A stretch of DNA of 64,000 nucleotides from Chromatocurvus sp964613795. GTDB taxonomy: Bacteria; Pseudomonadota; Gammaproteobacteria; Pseudomonadales; Halieaceae. Below are positions 8,880 to 17,802 of this stretch, one piece after another. The notes beneath the pieces are model-generated. The model was given only the letters and a program-made list of their open reading frames with translations, searched no databases and had not been told where the DNA came from. Each line of letters begins with the position of its first letter. Position 1 is the first letter of the stretch. The stretch is taken from contig CAZTJR010000008.1 of the NCBI GenBank assembly GCA_964613795.1, positions 1-64,000 of the forward strand. The letters are read 5' to 3'. The position numbers and the translations under genes are program-made.

Positions 8880-10027
8880 GGTTTGACCAGTTCGCTCGGC
8901 GCCAGCAATCCTGTTGTCGGGTCGCGATCATACTTCTGCATCTGAACCGGTTGGCCGGGGCGAATCTTCTGCAGCCCTTCGACAACCACGAGCTCGCCGG
9001 GGTTTACCCCGCTCTTGACTTGCCATGCGGTGCCTTGTCGAGGCCCCAGAGTGACTTGTCGCTCTTTGACCGTCTGCCCGTCTGGCGCTACAAGCATCAC
9101 ATAGGGGCCCAGCTGGTTGCGCTGGACAGCCGCTTCGGGCACAAGCAGACCGGATGCGGGCTGTTTGCTCTCGAACAGCAGTGTTACAAGCAATCCGGGG
9201 AACAGGGTCTCGTCAGGGTTTGCGAACAGAGCCGTGGCGTCGACGGTCCCGGTGCTTTCATTAATAGCGATGTCGACAAAATCAATAGCGCCCGGTGAGG
9301 GGTGACGCCGGCCATCCTCCAGCAGCAGGTAGACGTCGAACACCGGCGTTTCCAGCCATTGATCACGGTTGCGCATCAGGCCCGCAAACTCACGGTCGGT
9401 TAGCTGGAATTCGGCCCGTATGGGATCGAGCGCAACGATCTGGACCAGCGCACCGGCCTCGGGTCCGATGAGGTTTCCCACCGTGACATCCGTATCCCCG
9501 ATGCGTCCGCCAATAGGGGCCTTTATCACCGTATAATTCAAATCGAGACGACTTTGCCTGAGCGCCGCTTCGGCCTCGACGAGCGCGGACTCAGCCTCTT
9601 CGGTCTCGTTGCGAAGGCGATCCAGGTCAGCGGCGGAAAGATAGCCGCGCTCGCCGATTTCCAGGCCGCGGGCCAGGTTACGCTGCGCCAGCGTAAGAGC
9701 ACTCTCGCGCGCCGCTACCCGCGCTTCGGCCCGTCTGACGCCTTCACGGTAAGTACCCTCGTCCAGCCTGAAGAGCGGCGCGTTGGCATCCACGCGTCCG
9801 CCGCGCTCAAATAGCACCTCGGCCACTTCACCCTCGACCCTGGCCCGGACCTGTACCGATTCGACCGCCCGGGTGCGCGCACTCACCCGCCACTGCCGCT
9901 TTATGCCGACCTCGGTAAGCTCGAAAACGCCGACGCCCACCGTGGGAGCAGGTGTGGGGGCTTCCTCTGAACCGCATCCGGACAACACGAGCGGCAGACA
10001 TAACAACGACATCACGAGATTTTTCAT
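8876..10027 (-). CDS. RND efflux periplasmic adaptor lipoprotein (AcrA/MexE type)
   Basis: A 383-residue membrane fusion protein. The N-terminus has a lipobox ('LVLSGCGSEE', Cys about residue 18), so it is an acylated periplasmic adaptor. A barrel-sandwich region ('VRARVEGEVAEVLFERGGRV') is followed by the alpha-hairpin of Ala/Glu/Leu-rich helices (about 85-150) and the matching lipoyl half 'YTVIKAPIGGRIGD', then the beta-barrel and membrane-proximal domains. The ATG at 10027 follows AGGAA with correct spacing; an in-frame TTG at 10036 sits too close to it. It links the RND permease to an outer-membrane channel. Confidence 0.93.
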   Translation of the reverse strand: MKNLVMSLLCLPLVLSGCGSEEAPTPAPTVGVGVFELTEVGIKRQWRVSARTRAVESVQVRARVEGEVAEVLFERGGRVDANAPLFRLDEGTYREGVRRAEARVAARESALTLAQRNLARGLEIGERGYLSAADLDRLRNETEEAESALVEAEAALRQSRLDLNYTVIKAPIGGRIGDTDVTVGNLIGPEAGALVQIVALDPIRAEFQLTDREFAGLMRNRDQWLETPVFDVYLLLEDGRRHPSPGAIDFVDIAINESTGTVDATALFANPDETLFPGLLVTLLFESKQPASGLLVPEAAVQRNQLGPYVMLVAPDGQTVKERQVTLGPRQGTAWQVKSGVNPGELVVVEGLQKIRPGQPVQMQKYDRDPTTGLLAPSELVKP

Positions 10028-10522
10028 GCGTGGCAATTTCCTGGCTGATAGCGGGCCTGGGCCAGCAGACGGCGGGAGGTGGCAGGTCGATCTGTCCGCA
10101 CCAGCGACGGCCTGAGGTCTTCCCCTTCCTTATAACCGCACCCGACGCGTTGTTCTGGAGCAGAGACGACCCTCGCGCAACGTTCGGCATTCAAGCGGAT
10201 GTACCTCGATTCGACTTACCACTTCAGCCTGCAATCCTAGGTTTATCGCGTATAGACATCCAGTCCGACAGACGCCAGGGCGCGATCCGGATGTTTTCTT
10301 GCACTTTTTCGACTTTCTAGTCTGCTGCGTGATCGCTAGATTTGCCGGCTAACTGAAAAAATCCGGGGAAATGCCCGGCCGTCTCGGGCGGCTGTACCAG
10401 GGCGGGAGTCAGGCAAAACGGGAGGCATGATTGGGTTCGCTGATAAAGACCATGCAGTCGAGGATCGTAGTCTACGACAACCTTGCAAAATCATTAAATG
10501 CCTGCCCTGGCGAGGAGGACTC
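10028..10522. other. Divergent control region, RND pump / BCCT operon
   Basis: About 495 bp between divergent operons, with no convincing gene. It should hold the promoters of both operons. The 13-mer CTTGCACTTTTTC at 10298-10310 also occurs, inverted, at 32015-32027 in another divergent control region. A GCCCG/CGGGC inverted repeat lies near 10375-10391. No regulator gene such as TetR or LysR is encoded here, so control of the pump is not visible from context. Confidence 0.5.
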
Positions 10523-12076
10523 ATGAGCGATGGCCTGAAGTCTCGGCTCATTTTCGTTCCGAACCGCGTTTTTATTGTGTCGTTGTTCCTGGTTGCCGGT
10601 TTTGGCGGCTGGGGTCTGATCGACCCCGACGGCATGAGCAGCACCTCGCTCGGCTTTACCACGTTCATGCTCACCAGCATTGGCTGGTACTGGCTGCTTA
10701 TCAGCAGCGGCTTCCTGATTCTCGCGGGATTTCTCGCGCTGGGTCCCTATGGACGGGTCAAGCTTGGTGATGACGATGAGGAACCCGAATTCACCACCGT
10801 GTCATGGATCGCGATGCTGTTTGCCGGTGGCATGGGCGCCGGCCTGATCTTCTGGGGCGTCGCCGAGCCGCTCTATCATTTTCGCGACCCGCCCGGCATG
10901 CCGGGCGAGACCGCGGATGCGGCCCGTGCCGCATTCATGTTGACCAATCTGCACTGGGGGCTGCACGCCTGGTCCATCTACGGCGTCTGCGCGATGGTGA
11001 TTGCCTATTTCACCTTTCGTAAGAAGAAGAAACCACTGATCTCTACGCCGATAGAGGCGCTCTTTCCCGGCGTTGGCGGTCAGCGCCTGGGGCAGGTTGC
11101 AAATGTGCTGGGAGTATTCGCCGTTGTCTTCGGGCTCGCCGGTTCGCTGACTATGGGAACGCTGCAGATCCGGGCGGGACTGGGCGAGCTTCTCGGTACG
11201 CCCTTGAGTTTTGGCATGTCACTGGCGGTCATGCTCACGATGTACGCAACCTATATGACGTCAACATCGGTCGGCGTCGATCGAGGGATCAAGCTGCTAT
11301 CCAATATCAATATGGCGATCGCGGTTCTGATGGTGATCTACGTGGCTGTGCTGGGGCCAACGGCGTTCATTTTTGAAACGCTGGTCGATTCACTCGGTAC
11401 CTATCTCACGCAGCTGCCCGGATTGTCGTTTCATCTCATGCCTTTCGAAGGCCTGCAGGACTGGACGGCCAGCTGGACGCTCACCTACATGATCTGGTGG
11501 CTGGCCTGGGGACCCTTCGTCGGTATTTTTATTGCCCGTATCAGCCGCGGCCGAACCATTCGCGAGTTCTGCGCGGGGGTTATTATTGTGCCAACGCTGT
11601 TCTCGCTGTTCTGGTTCGCTGTGCTGGGCGGGGCGGGGATTTTCATCGAGCTCTTCGGCGGCGGCGGCATTGCCGAACTGGTATCCCAGGATGTCAGCCG
11701 GGCGTTTTTCGTATTCCTCGATTTCTTTCCCTTTGGCCAGATGCTGGGCTTTGTGGCCCTGTTCCTGATTTTCATCTTCCTGGTCACCTCTGCCGATTCG
11801 GGAAGTTTTGTCCTGTCGATGATGACCAGTGATGGACAACTGAATCCACCGCTACCCTATAAGCTGGTATGGGGCACCCTTGTCGCCGTACTGACAGTGG
11901 CGACACTGTTCAGCGGATCGGTTGAGGTCGCCAAGGCGATGGCGGTCACGGGTGCTATTCCGTTTTCGGTGGTACTACTGCTACAGGTGGTGGGTTTTCT
12001 CAGGGCCATTCGAGCCGAGCATGCCACGGCAACAAACAAGCCCGACGCCGCTACCGTTAAAAAGGTATCCCCGTGA
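10523..12076 (+). CDS. BCCT-family compatible-solute transporter
   Basis: A 517-residue protein with about 12 membrane helices. Family signatures are 'GAGLIFWGVAEPLYHF', 'WLAWGPFVGIFIARISRGR' and 'TSADSGSFVLSMMTS', matching the betaine/choline/carnitine transporter family (BetP, BetT, OpuD). The start is the ATG at 10523 after a strong GAGGAG site; the frame is open upstream but without initiation signals. N- and C-terminal extensions are short, so the long osmosensory tail of BetP-type carriers is absent. The stop overlaps the GTG of the next gene by 4 bp, coupling it to a binding lipoprotein. Glycine betaine, choline or carnitine are likely substrates, but the exact one is not determined. 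Confidence 0.93.
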   Translation: MSDGLKSRLIFVPNRVFIVSLFLVAGFGGWGLIDPDGMSSTSLGFTTFMLTSIGWYWLLISSGFLILAGFLALGPYGRVKLGDDDEEPEFTTVSWIAMLFAGGMGAGLIFWGVAEPLYHFRDPPGMPGETADAARAAFMLTNLHWGLHAWSIYGVCAMVIAYFTFRKKKKPLISTPIEALFPGVGGQRLGQVANVLGVFAVVFGLAGSLTMGTLQIRAGLGELLGTPLSFGMSLAVMLTMYATYMTSTSVGVDRGIKLLSNINMAIAVLMVIYVAVLGPTAFIFETLVDSLGTYLTQLPGLSFHLMPFEGLQDWTASWTLTYMIWWLAWGPFVGIFIARISRGRTIREFCAGVIIVPTLFSLFWFAVLGGAGIFIELFGGGGIAELVSQDVSRAFFVFLDFFPFGQMLGFVALFLIFIFLVTSADSGSFVLSMMTSDGQLNPPLPYKLVWGTLVAVLTVATLFSGSVEVAKAMAVTGAIPFSVVLLLQVVGFLRAIRAEHATATNKPDAATVKKVSP

Positions 12077-13986
12077 GTATACGTATCTGTCGCGTTTTTC
12101 CGATCGTAGCCGCTCTGCTTCTGTTCAGCGCCTGTGGTGGCGATCAGACGCCACTGCTGGTGGGCGGCAAACAATCGGCAGAAGACCAGATTGTCGCGGA
12201 GCTGATTGCCGCGCTGGCCGAAGCCGAAGGCATACGCGTTCAACGGCGCATCGGTCTTGGCGATAGCCGGCTGACGATGGAAGCGCTCAAGCGAGGTGAG
12301 ATAGACCTTTATCCGGAGTCAACAGGCTCAGGGCTGACTTTGCTGGGACTGGCACAGCCGGCCACGGCTGAACCCGAGCGGGCACTGAACCTGCTGCGGG
12401 AGCGCTATGCCGCGCTGGGGCTTTTCTGGAGCGCACCGCTGGGCTTTGAGAGCCGGCCCGGACTGGCAATGCTGCGCGAACGTGCGGCTGCGCTCGGCAT
12501 GAACAGCTACTCTGATCTCGCCGAGCGATCGAACCGGCTGGTGCTCGGCGTGGACAGTGAATTCCGTGAGCGACCGATTGATGGCCTTGGGCCGCTGCGC
12601 CGACGCTACGGTATGTCGTTCCAGCGCTATGTAGAGGTACCAACCCAGGACAGACGAAGCCTTTATGAGTACCTCCTGGACGGGGAGGTAGACGTTGCAA
12701 TCACACATTCGGCAGACCCACAGATTGAGATGTTCGACCTCAAAGTGCTTAACGACGACCTCGATTTTTTCCCACGCCATCACGCTGCGGTGGTAGTCAG
12801 TGAGTCAGCCCTGCAGCGTTTTCCAGCGCTTAAGAATATTCTCGAGCGACTGGCCGGCGCAATCAGTAACGAGAAGATACGGGCGCTCAACCGACAGGTG
12901 TCAGTCCGGGGAGAGGACCCGGGAGACGTGGTCCGCAGCGAGCTGATCCGGCTGAGTCTGATAGATGGAGAAATACGGGAAACCGACCGCCAGGCGCTGA
13001 GCCTCGCCGTCTCCCTGTCTGCGAACGCGGAGGGGGAAGCCGCGACAGTACTGCGACAGATGCGCCGGTCCTTTCCCACCAGTAATGTCAATCTTGTTCG
13101 GTCGCCCGATCCGTTAGGCGCGGTCGCCGAAGGGTCAGTCCGGCTTGCTCTGGTTAGCGCGCCCGCCTTCTTTGCGCCTGGCTCGGTAGACCCCAAAAGC
13201 GGCCAGCCGCCGCTGCGCCAGGGATTTGAAGCGGTTGCGCTGGTCGGCACCAGCTTTCTGCACGCGTTCGCCCTGACGCCGGGGATCACCAGCCTTTCTG
13301 ATGCAGGCTCAATAGCGACCGGGCCCCGAGGCTCAAGCGGCTTCCGGGCCGCAGAGTCGGTCATCGATGGCCTGCAGCTGTCTGCGACGATAACACCCGT
13401 CAGGGGTGATATGCCGGGGAAACTTGCCGATGCGCTACTGGAAAGCGGTGCAGATGTCGCGATACTGATGCAGCCCCCAGGCAACTCGACTGCGCGAGCG
13501 CTCCTGCAGCGCGGCCTATCGCTGATCAATATCGACAACTGGACTCAGGGCAACAACGGCATCGTTTTTCCTTACCTGCAGCCCGTTCGTCTTGGGCCAG
13601 CCGACTATGAAGGGTTCTTGCCGGGACAGCCGGTGGCGGATATGCCCGGCTTCAGCGAGTCCGTACAGACGCTTGCCACTCAACTTGTGCTGGCCGGACC
13701 GGCCAGGCCTGAAGAGTCCCGGCTCTCCACTCAGGGGCCCGGAGCCAGTTTCGGGACACGGGCCTTGCCGTTGACCGATCAGGTCGTTGCTCGAATTAAT
13801 GAGGCCACGGGACGCTCTGAGGGCATCTACCCCGTGCTTCCCCAGGCGCGCGCGTTGGCGCCCCGATTGCCGCAGCCACCGGAGCCGCTCAACACATCGC
13901 TGAAAGCATCAGCGCTATCGTTGATCGCTATCGCGCTGCTGGCCTTGATTGCGGTGCTGTTGCTCAGGCCGTTTCATCCAGAATAA
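12073..13986 (+). CDS. Two-module solute-binding lipoprotein (OpuAC-like + TAXI-like) coupled to BCCT
   Basis: A 637-residue envelope protein with a lipobox ('LLLFSACGGDQ', Cys21). Module 1 (about residues 27-300) matches ProX/OpuCC-type betaine/choline receptors: 'VGGKQSAEDQIVAELIAAL', then 'MEALKRGEIDLYPESTGSGL'. Module 2 (about 318-560) resembles TAXI/NMT1-type receptors of TRAP transporters ('SLSDAGSIATGPRGSSGFRA'). A hydrophobic helix at about 608-630 ('LIAIALLALIAVLLL') ends the protein, so it may be anchored at both ends. It starts at a GTG overlapping the BCCT stop (GTGA). BCCT carriers are not known to need binding proteins, which makes the coupling unusual. The role as solute receptor or sensor is inferred. 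Confidence 0.8.
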   Translation: MSIRICRVFPIVAALLLFSACGGDQTPLLVGGKQSAEDQIVAELIAALAEAEGIRVQRRIGLGDSRLTMEALKRGEIDLYPESTGSGLTLLGLAQPATAEPERALNLLRERYAALGLFWSAPLGFESRPGLAMLRERAAALGMNSYSDLAERSNRLVLGVDSEFRERPIDGLGPLRRRYGMSFQRYVEVPTQDRRSLYEYLLDGEVDVAITHSADPQIEMFDLKVLNDDLDFFPRHHAAVVVSESALQRFPALKNILERLAGAISNEKIRALNRQVSVRGEDPGDVVRSELIRLSLIDGEIRETDRQALSLAVSLSANAEGEAATVLRQMRRSFPTSNVNLVRSPDPLGAVAEGSVRLALVSAPAFFAPGSVDPKSGQPPLRQGFEAVALVGTSFLHAFALTPGITSLSDAGSIATGPRGSSGFRAAESVIDGLQLSATITPVRGDMPGKLADALLESGADVAILMQPPGNSTARALLQRGLSLINIDNWTQGNNGIVFPYLQPVRLGPADYEGFLPGQPVADMPGFSESVQTLATQLVLAGPARPEESRLSTQGPGASFGTRALPLTDQVVARINEATGRSEGIYPVLPQARALAPRLPQPPEPLNTSLKASALSLIAIALLALIAVLLLRPFHPE

Positions 13987-14067
13987 GAAAAGCGACATCA
14001 ATCGCGAATGTTACTGTTGAGGCCACCGCCATCGCCGTGGCATTCGCCGAAAAATGTGGAAGCTGTC

Positions 14068-15813
14068 ATGAAAAGCACCGGATTCTGTCGTTGTCGGACT
14101 CACGTTCTTGATGCGGCGGCATCGCTGATAAAAGCGATGGGGGTCCTGAGCTGCCTGCTGATAGGTGTCGCCAGTGCGCAGGCGCAGAGCGACGAGCTTG
14201 CAGCGATCGAAGTCAGTCGCGCGACTATCGAGCAAGCGATAAGTGAACTGGGAAATCTGGCCGAACAGCGTCACGACGGCCTGTTGTTTCGCGTTGACGA
14301 ACGCGTACGTGAGCTGGGCTCGAAGATGCTCGCCCATCAGGGCAGCGCCAGTCTGTCCGATGCCAACGACCCCGGTCAAAGAGAGCGCTTTCTGGATCAC
14401 CTGGAATGGTTGCAGGAATTTCTGATCGATCGATACCAGAGTCTACAGTCGCGTATTCTCCAGGAGCAGAAACGCTTCGGTGAATTCGATGAAAGCTCCG
14501 AAGCGGTGATCTCCCGCGCGTTTCAACAGGATCTGCGTGGTGTGGCCGCAGGCCATATCGGCCTCCTGGCGAACCTGCTTGGGCTGGGGGAAACGCTTGG
14601 CCGAATTGACACGGACTTGCGCGAGCACATCACACGAACGACGTTGATAGCAGCGGAGGGCCTCAGCGGGCAAATTCTGCTGGACGCCAAAACCCTGGAA
14701 AATGTACGCAACCTGATCCGCGCGGATCCCACCAATGCGGCGCTGAGCAAGGCAGAAAGTGCAATTGACCGCAAACAGGTACGCAATATCGAAATGCTGG
14801 AGCAGCTCACGCGGTTGATGGAGACGGTCGGACTCAATGCGGGCAGCTATCGCACGCTGCTGCTGATGCAGCGGGGGTCCATCGGCGTCGATATTCTGAA
14901 CAAGGACGTTTTCATCGGTCTGCTCAAAAGCCGGATTGAAAAAGCTCGCGACGTGCTGATAACGCAAGGGCCGAACGTGGTATTCAAGACGCTGGTTTTT
15001 CTTCTTGTGGTCCTGGCTGTCTACATGCTTGCCCGGCTTACTCGCCGTATTGTCACGGCACTACTGCATCGGGAATCAGTGCAGGTTCACGGGCTGATGG
15101 AGGCCATGCTGGTTTCACTGTCCTTCGGGGTTGTTTTCACCATCGGCGTACTGTTGGCGCTGTCGACCATCGGCATTTCTCTGATGCCGATGCTCGCGGG
15201 GCTGGGTGTGGCGGGTATTGTTATCGGCTTCGCGCTGCAGGACACCCTGAGTAATTTTGCTGCTGGCTGGATGATACTGATTTACCGGCCCTATGACGTT
15301 GATGACCACGTCATCGTGGGCGGCGTCGAGGGGACGGTCAAGCGAATGAATCTGGTGTCGACCACGATCGCAACCTTCGATAATCAGCGCCTGGTCATTC
15401 CGAACAGCAAGATATGGGGAGACGTCATCACAAACCTCACGGCCAATCGTATCCGGCGCCTGACAATTCCGGTCAGTATTGCCTATGGTGAGGATCTTGA
15501 TCGCGCAGAGAACGTTCTTCGGGATGAGGCAATAAAGCACCCGGGTGTGCTGCGTAAGCCGGAACCGAATGTGTTCGTAGACGCCATGGAGCAGTCCGAC
15601 GTGCTCATGGTGACGCATGCCTGGGTGCGTACAGTGGATTACTGGCCCCGCCTGCGCTCACTCACCAAGCGGCTCAAGCAGCGCCTGGATGAAGAAGGCA
15701 TTGAGATTCCGTTCCCGCAACAGGACATCTATGTGCGTGCGCTTCCGCAGTCTGTTGCTGAAAAACCCACGGTGAATACGCCCGAGTCTGAAGCAGAACC
15801 TGGAAATAACTAA
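14068..15813 (+). CDS. MscS-family mechanosensitive channel
   Basis: A 581-residue protein. A signal peptide ends near 'GVASAQAQSD' and is followed by a long, mostly helical periplasmic domain (to about residue 310). Membrane helices then lead into the MscS core: pore helix 'GLGVAGIVIGFALQDTLSNF' and beta domain 'VGGVEGTVKRMNLVSTTIAT', with 'LVIPNSKIWGDVITNL'. The family releases solutes on hypo-osmotic shock. It lies 81 bp downstream of the BCCT/binding-lipoprotein pair on the same strand, which suggests one operon for solute uptake and release. The chosen ATG gives a clean signal peptide; the frame opens 60 bp earlier. Confidence 0.9.
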   Translation: MKSTGFCRCRTHVLDAAASLIKAMGVLSCLLIGVASAQAQSDELAAIEVSRATIEQAISELGNLAEQRHDGLLFRVDERVRELGSKMLAHQGSASLSDANDPGQRERFLDHLEWLQEFLIDRYQSLQSRILQEQKRFGEFDESSEAVISRAFQQDLRGVAAGHIGLLANLLGLGETLGRIDTDLREHITRTTLIAAEGLSGQILLDAKTLENVRNLIRADPTNAALSKAESAIDRKQVRNIEMLEQLTRLMETVGLNAGSYRTLLLMQRGSIGVDILNKDVFIGLLKSRIEKARDVLITQGPNVVFKTLVFLLVVLAVYMLARLTRRIVTALLHRESVQVHGLMEAMLVSLSFGVVFTIGVLLALSTIGISLMPMLAGLGVAGIVIGFALQDTLSNFAAGWMILIYRPYDVDDHVIVGGVEGTVKRMNLVSTTIATFDNQRLVIPNSKIWGDVITNLTANRIRRLTIPVSIAYGEDLDRAENVLRDEAIKHPGVLRKPEPNVFVDAMEQSDVLMVTHAWVRTVDYWPRLRSLTKRLKQRLDEEGIEIPFPQQDIYVRALPQSVAEKPTVNTPESEAEPGNN

Positions 15814-15823
15814 AGGCCTGCGC

Positions 15824-17098
15824 TCATTCACGTATTGTCAGGTCGAGGCGCAGCATGGATCGACGCAGCCGCTGCGGGTAGTCTGCTGGCATGAACCAGA
15901 GAAAGGGCAGATCGGACTGCACCAGGCCGCGTTCCCGTGGCGGGAGATCGCTGCGAATGGCAAGCAGCATGTCATTGCTGGCCCAGGGGTGATCCAGCCA
16001 GTAGAGGTGACCGGAAATATCGAAGCCGCGCTCTCGGGCGCCCATCGATACATCAATGACCTCCAGTGATTCGGCTTGCATCAATTGCTCGAGTTGTCCG
16101 GTGCTCAGATTCCCCCGTCTGTCGCCGAGACGATAACCGCCGCCCATGAAGCGTCGAGCGCTTTTCAATGCGCCGTCATTGTCAGTCACCGTAACGATGA
16201 TTCGATCGGCCATGCGATCCAGTGTATCCAGCTGTCCGATAAATTCATCTCGCGGGATGTCTGATGCCGCATAGTAGACGGTACCGATACGCAGGCGGCT
16301 GGCGAGATCGCTGCTCGACAGCTCGGGATGTCGCTCTGAAAGACTGGTGAGAGCACGCGTGACGACGCGGCCTCCGGCGCTCCAGGATACGATGTGAATT
16401 TTTGCGGCGTTGCTGTGCAGGGCCAGCAGCTCCAGTAAATCGGCAAGGGATTCTGCAGATCGATAGCCACGGGCGAGATCGATACCTGCTCCGTAGGCCA
16501 GAATATTCTGGTGTGTGGGCCAGGCAAACGCCATGGCGGTCATGTCGCGGCGCATGAAATGATCCATTTCCGCGGCGAACGCCGTGGCACTGTAAAAATC
16601 CACCTTGGCACCATGCACATAAATCAGGAGTTGCTTGTCATTTGCCTTCTCGATGGAGTCGTTGAGCATGTCCAGGGGAACGTTCAAGGCACCCGCGCCC
16701 GGCTCAGTGCCTATCTGCCATCGGCCGGTCTCTACAATACCGGCGATGGACAGCGGGATATTGCTGTCTGCACGATCAGCCACGGAGGAGAGTTCGCGTA
16801 ATTCCTCCCATTTCAGATCTTCCGTACCAAAGCCGATCAGGGCAACGCCGAGGCGTACCGTATCGCCTTCCCTATTGCCATACTCAATCCGTTGCCAGCC
16901 CGGGTTCCGTTCCCGCGTGGTTGCGTAGTACACCATCCGCGGCGCCCAGCGCTTGCCCGGAGGAACAGCATCCAGCGGTCCGATGCCCAGCTCCGTGTAA
17001 ACCACCGGTGTGGGCATCAGCGACACGGTGGCGCTGCTGCAGCCCACCACCAGGAAAATAACACACAGCCAGAAAAGCCACCGTTGACTTCTGCGCAT
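15824..17098 (-). CDS. Alpha/beta-hydrolase lipoprotein, DUF900/COG4782 type
   Basis: A 424-residue lipoprotein (lipobox 'FLVVGCSSAT'). The hydrolase fold shows the oxyanion strand 'LLIYVHGAKVDF' and the nucleophile elbow 'SWSAGG', with likely acid and His further on; this matches DUF900-type esterases. The start at 17098 is fixed by an excellent AAAGGAGG site 9 nt upstream; the frame extends 42 nt further without one. It is the last gene of the 21.7-15.8 kb envelope operon. The substrate is unknown. Confidence 0.82.
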   Translation of the reverse strand: MRRSQRWLFWLCVIFLVVGCSSATVSLMPTPVVYTELGIGPLDAVPPGKRWAPRMVYYATTRERNPGWQRIEYGNREGDTVRLGVALIGFGTEDLKWEELRELSSVADRADSNIPLSIAGIVETGRWQIGTEPGAGALNVPLDMLNDSIEKANDKQLLIYVHGAKVDFYSATAFAAEMDHFMRRDMTAMAFAWPTHQNILAYGAGIDLARGYRSAESLADLLELLALHSNAAKIHIVSWSAGGRVVTRALTSLSERHPELSSSDLASRLRIGTVYYAASDIPRDEFIGQLDTLDRMADRIIVTVTDNDGALKSARRFMGGGYRLGDRRGNLSTGQLEQLMQAESLEVIDVSMGARERGFDISGHLYWLDHPWASNDMLLAIRSDLPPRERGLVQSDLPFLWFMPADYPQRLRRSMLRLDLTIRE

Positions 17099-17181
17099 CG
17101 CCGCCAACCTCCTTTGTACAGAATCTGCCATTGCGGCCATCCAAAAGGTCAGCGAAGGCCTGTTAAGGTTCTATCCGATTG

Positions 17182-17742
17182 TCACGGAAACTGCTCAAAA
17201 ATTCTGGCGACAGCCTGATCGATCGCCCTCGCGGCGTCGCGCCGTGTGGTTTCAGTGATCTCGTTTCGTGCAGTCCCTTCCCAGACCATCTCTTTATCAG
17301 CGTAATCGATCAGGTCAATCGTCAGGCTGCCTTCCGTGTATGTCTGCAATTCCGTGCGAGTTGCCGAATAGCCCGGCCAGGTGTTGTAGAAGCCAGCGCG
17401 ATAGTTCCAGTAGGCCGGACCCACATACGGCTCGCTGACCTGCCTCGAGCGGATTTGCTCATCCAGGTGTGTATAGGCATTAACCAGAAGATCGGCCTGT
17501 TCGGCGTCATCGACATGCGTGAAGCCCAGCATTTCCAGCTCGCGACGTATGGAGAATTTCAGCTGTTGCGATATCAGACTCGCGTACCCGCCGCGATCAG
17601 TACCCAGCGGGTCAACGAAGGTAAAGCTTGAGTAGCGGGAAAAATCAACGTTGGGCGCCCGGAGAGTATCGATTTTCGGCGAGCTAGCGCAGGCAACGAC
17701 CAGGAAAGACAGAAGAACGGAAAAAACAAGGTTTTTGAACAT
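17182..17742 (-). CDS. DUF4136 lipoprotein
   Basis: A 186-residue lipoprotein with lipobox 'LSFLVVACASSP'. The mature part has the DUF4136 pattern: 'NVDFSRYSSFTFVDP' near the N-terminus, a mid-domain 'EQADLLVNAYTHLDEQ', a Tyr/Gly/Trp-rich stretch, and a C-terminal 'GSLTIDLIDYADKEMVWEGTA'. The family is a common periplasmic lipoprotein of unknown role. It lies between the NlpE/META lipoprotein and the hydrolase on the same strand. Confidence 0.85.
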   Translation of the reverse strand: MFKNLVFSVLLSFLVVACASSPKIDTLRAPNVDFSRYSSFTFVDPLGTDRGGYASLISQQLKFSIRRELEMLGFTHVDDAEQADLLVNAYTHLDEQIRSRQVSEPYVGPAYWNYRAGFYNTWPGYSATRTELQTYTEGSLTIDLIDYADKEMVWEGTARNEITETTRRDAARAIDQAVARIFEQFP

Positions 17743-17802
17743 AGGTTAATGCCTTGATCAGATTGTGTACTTTGTGTGGAAACTGCACGGGCCGAGAGCG
17801 CT

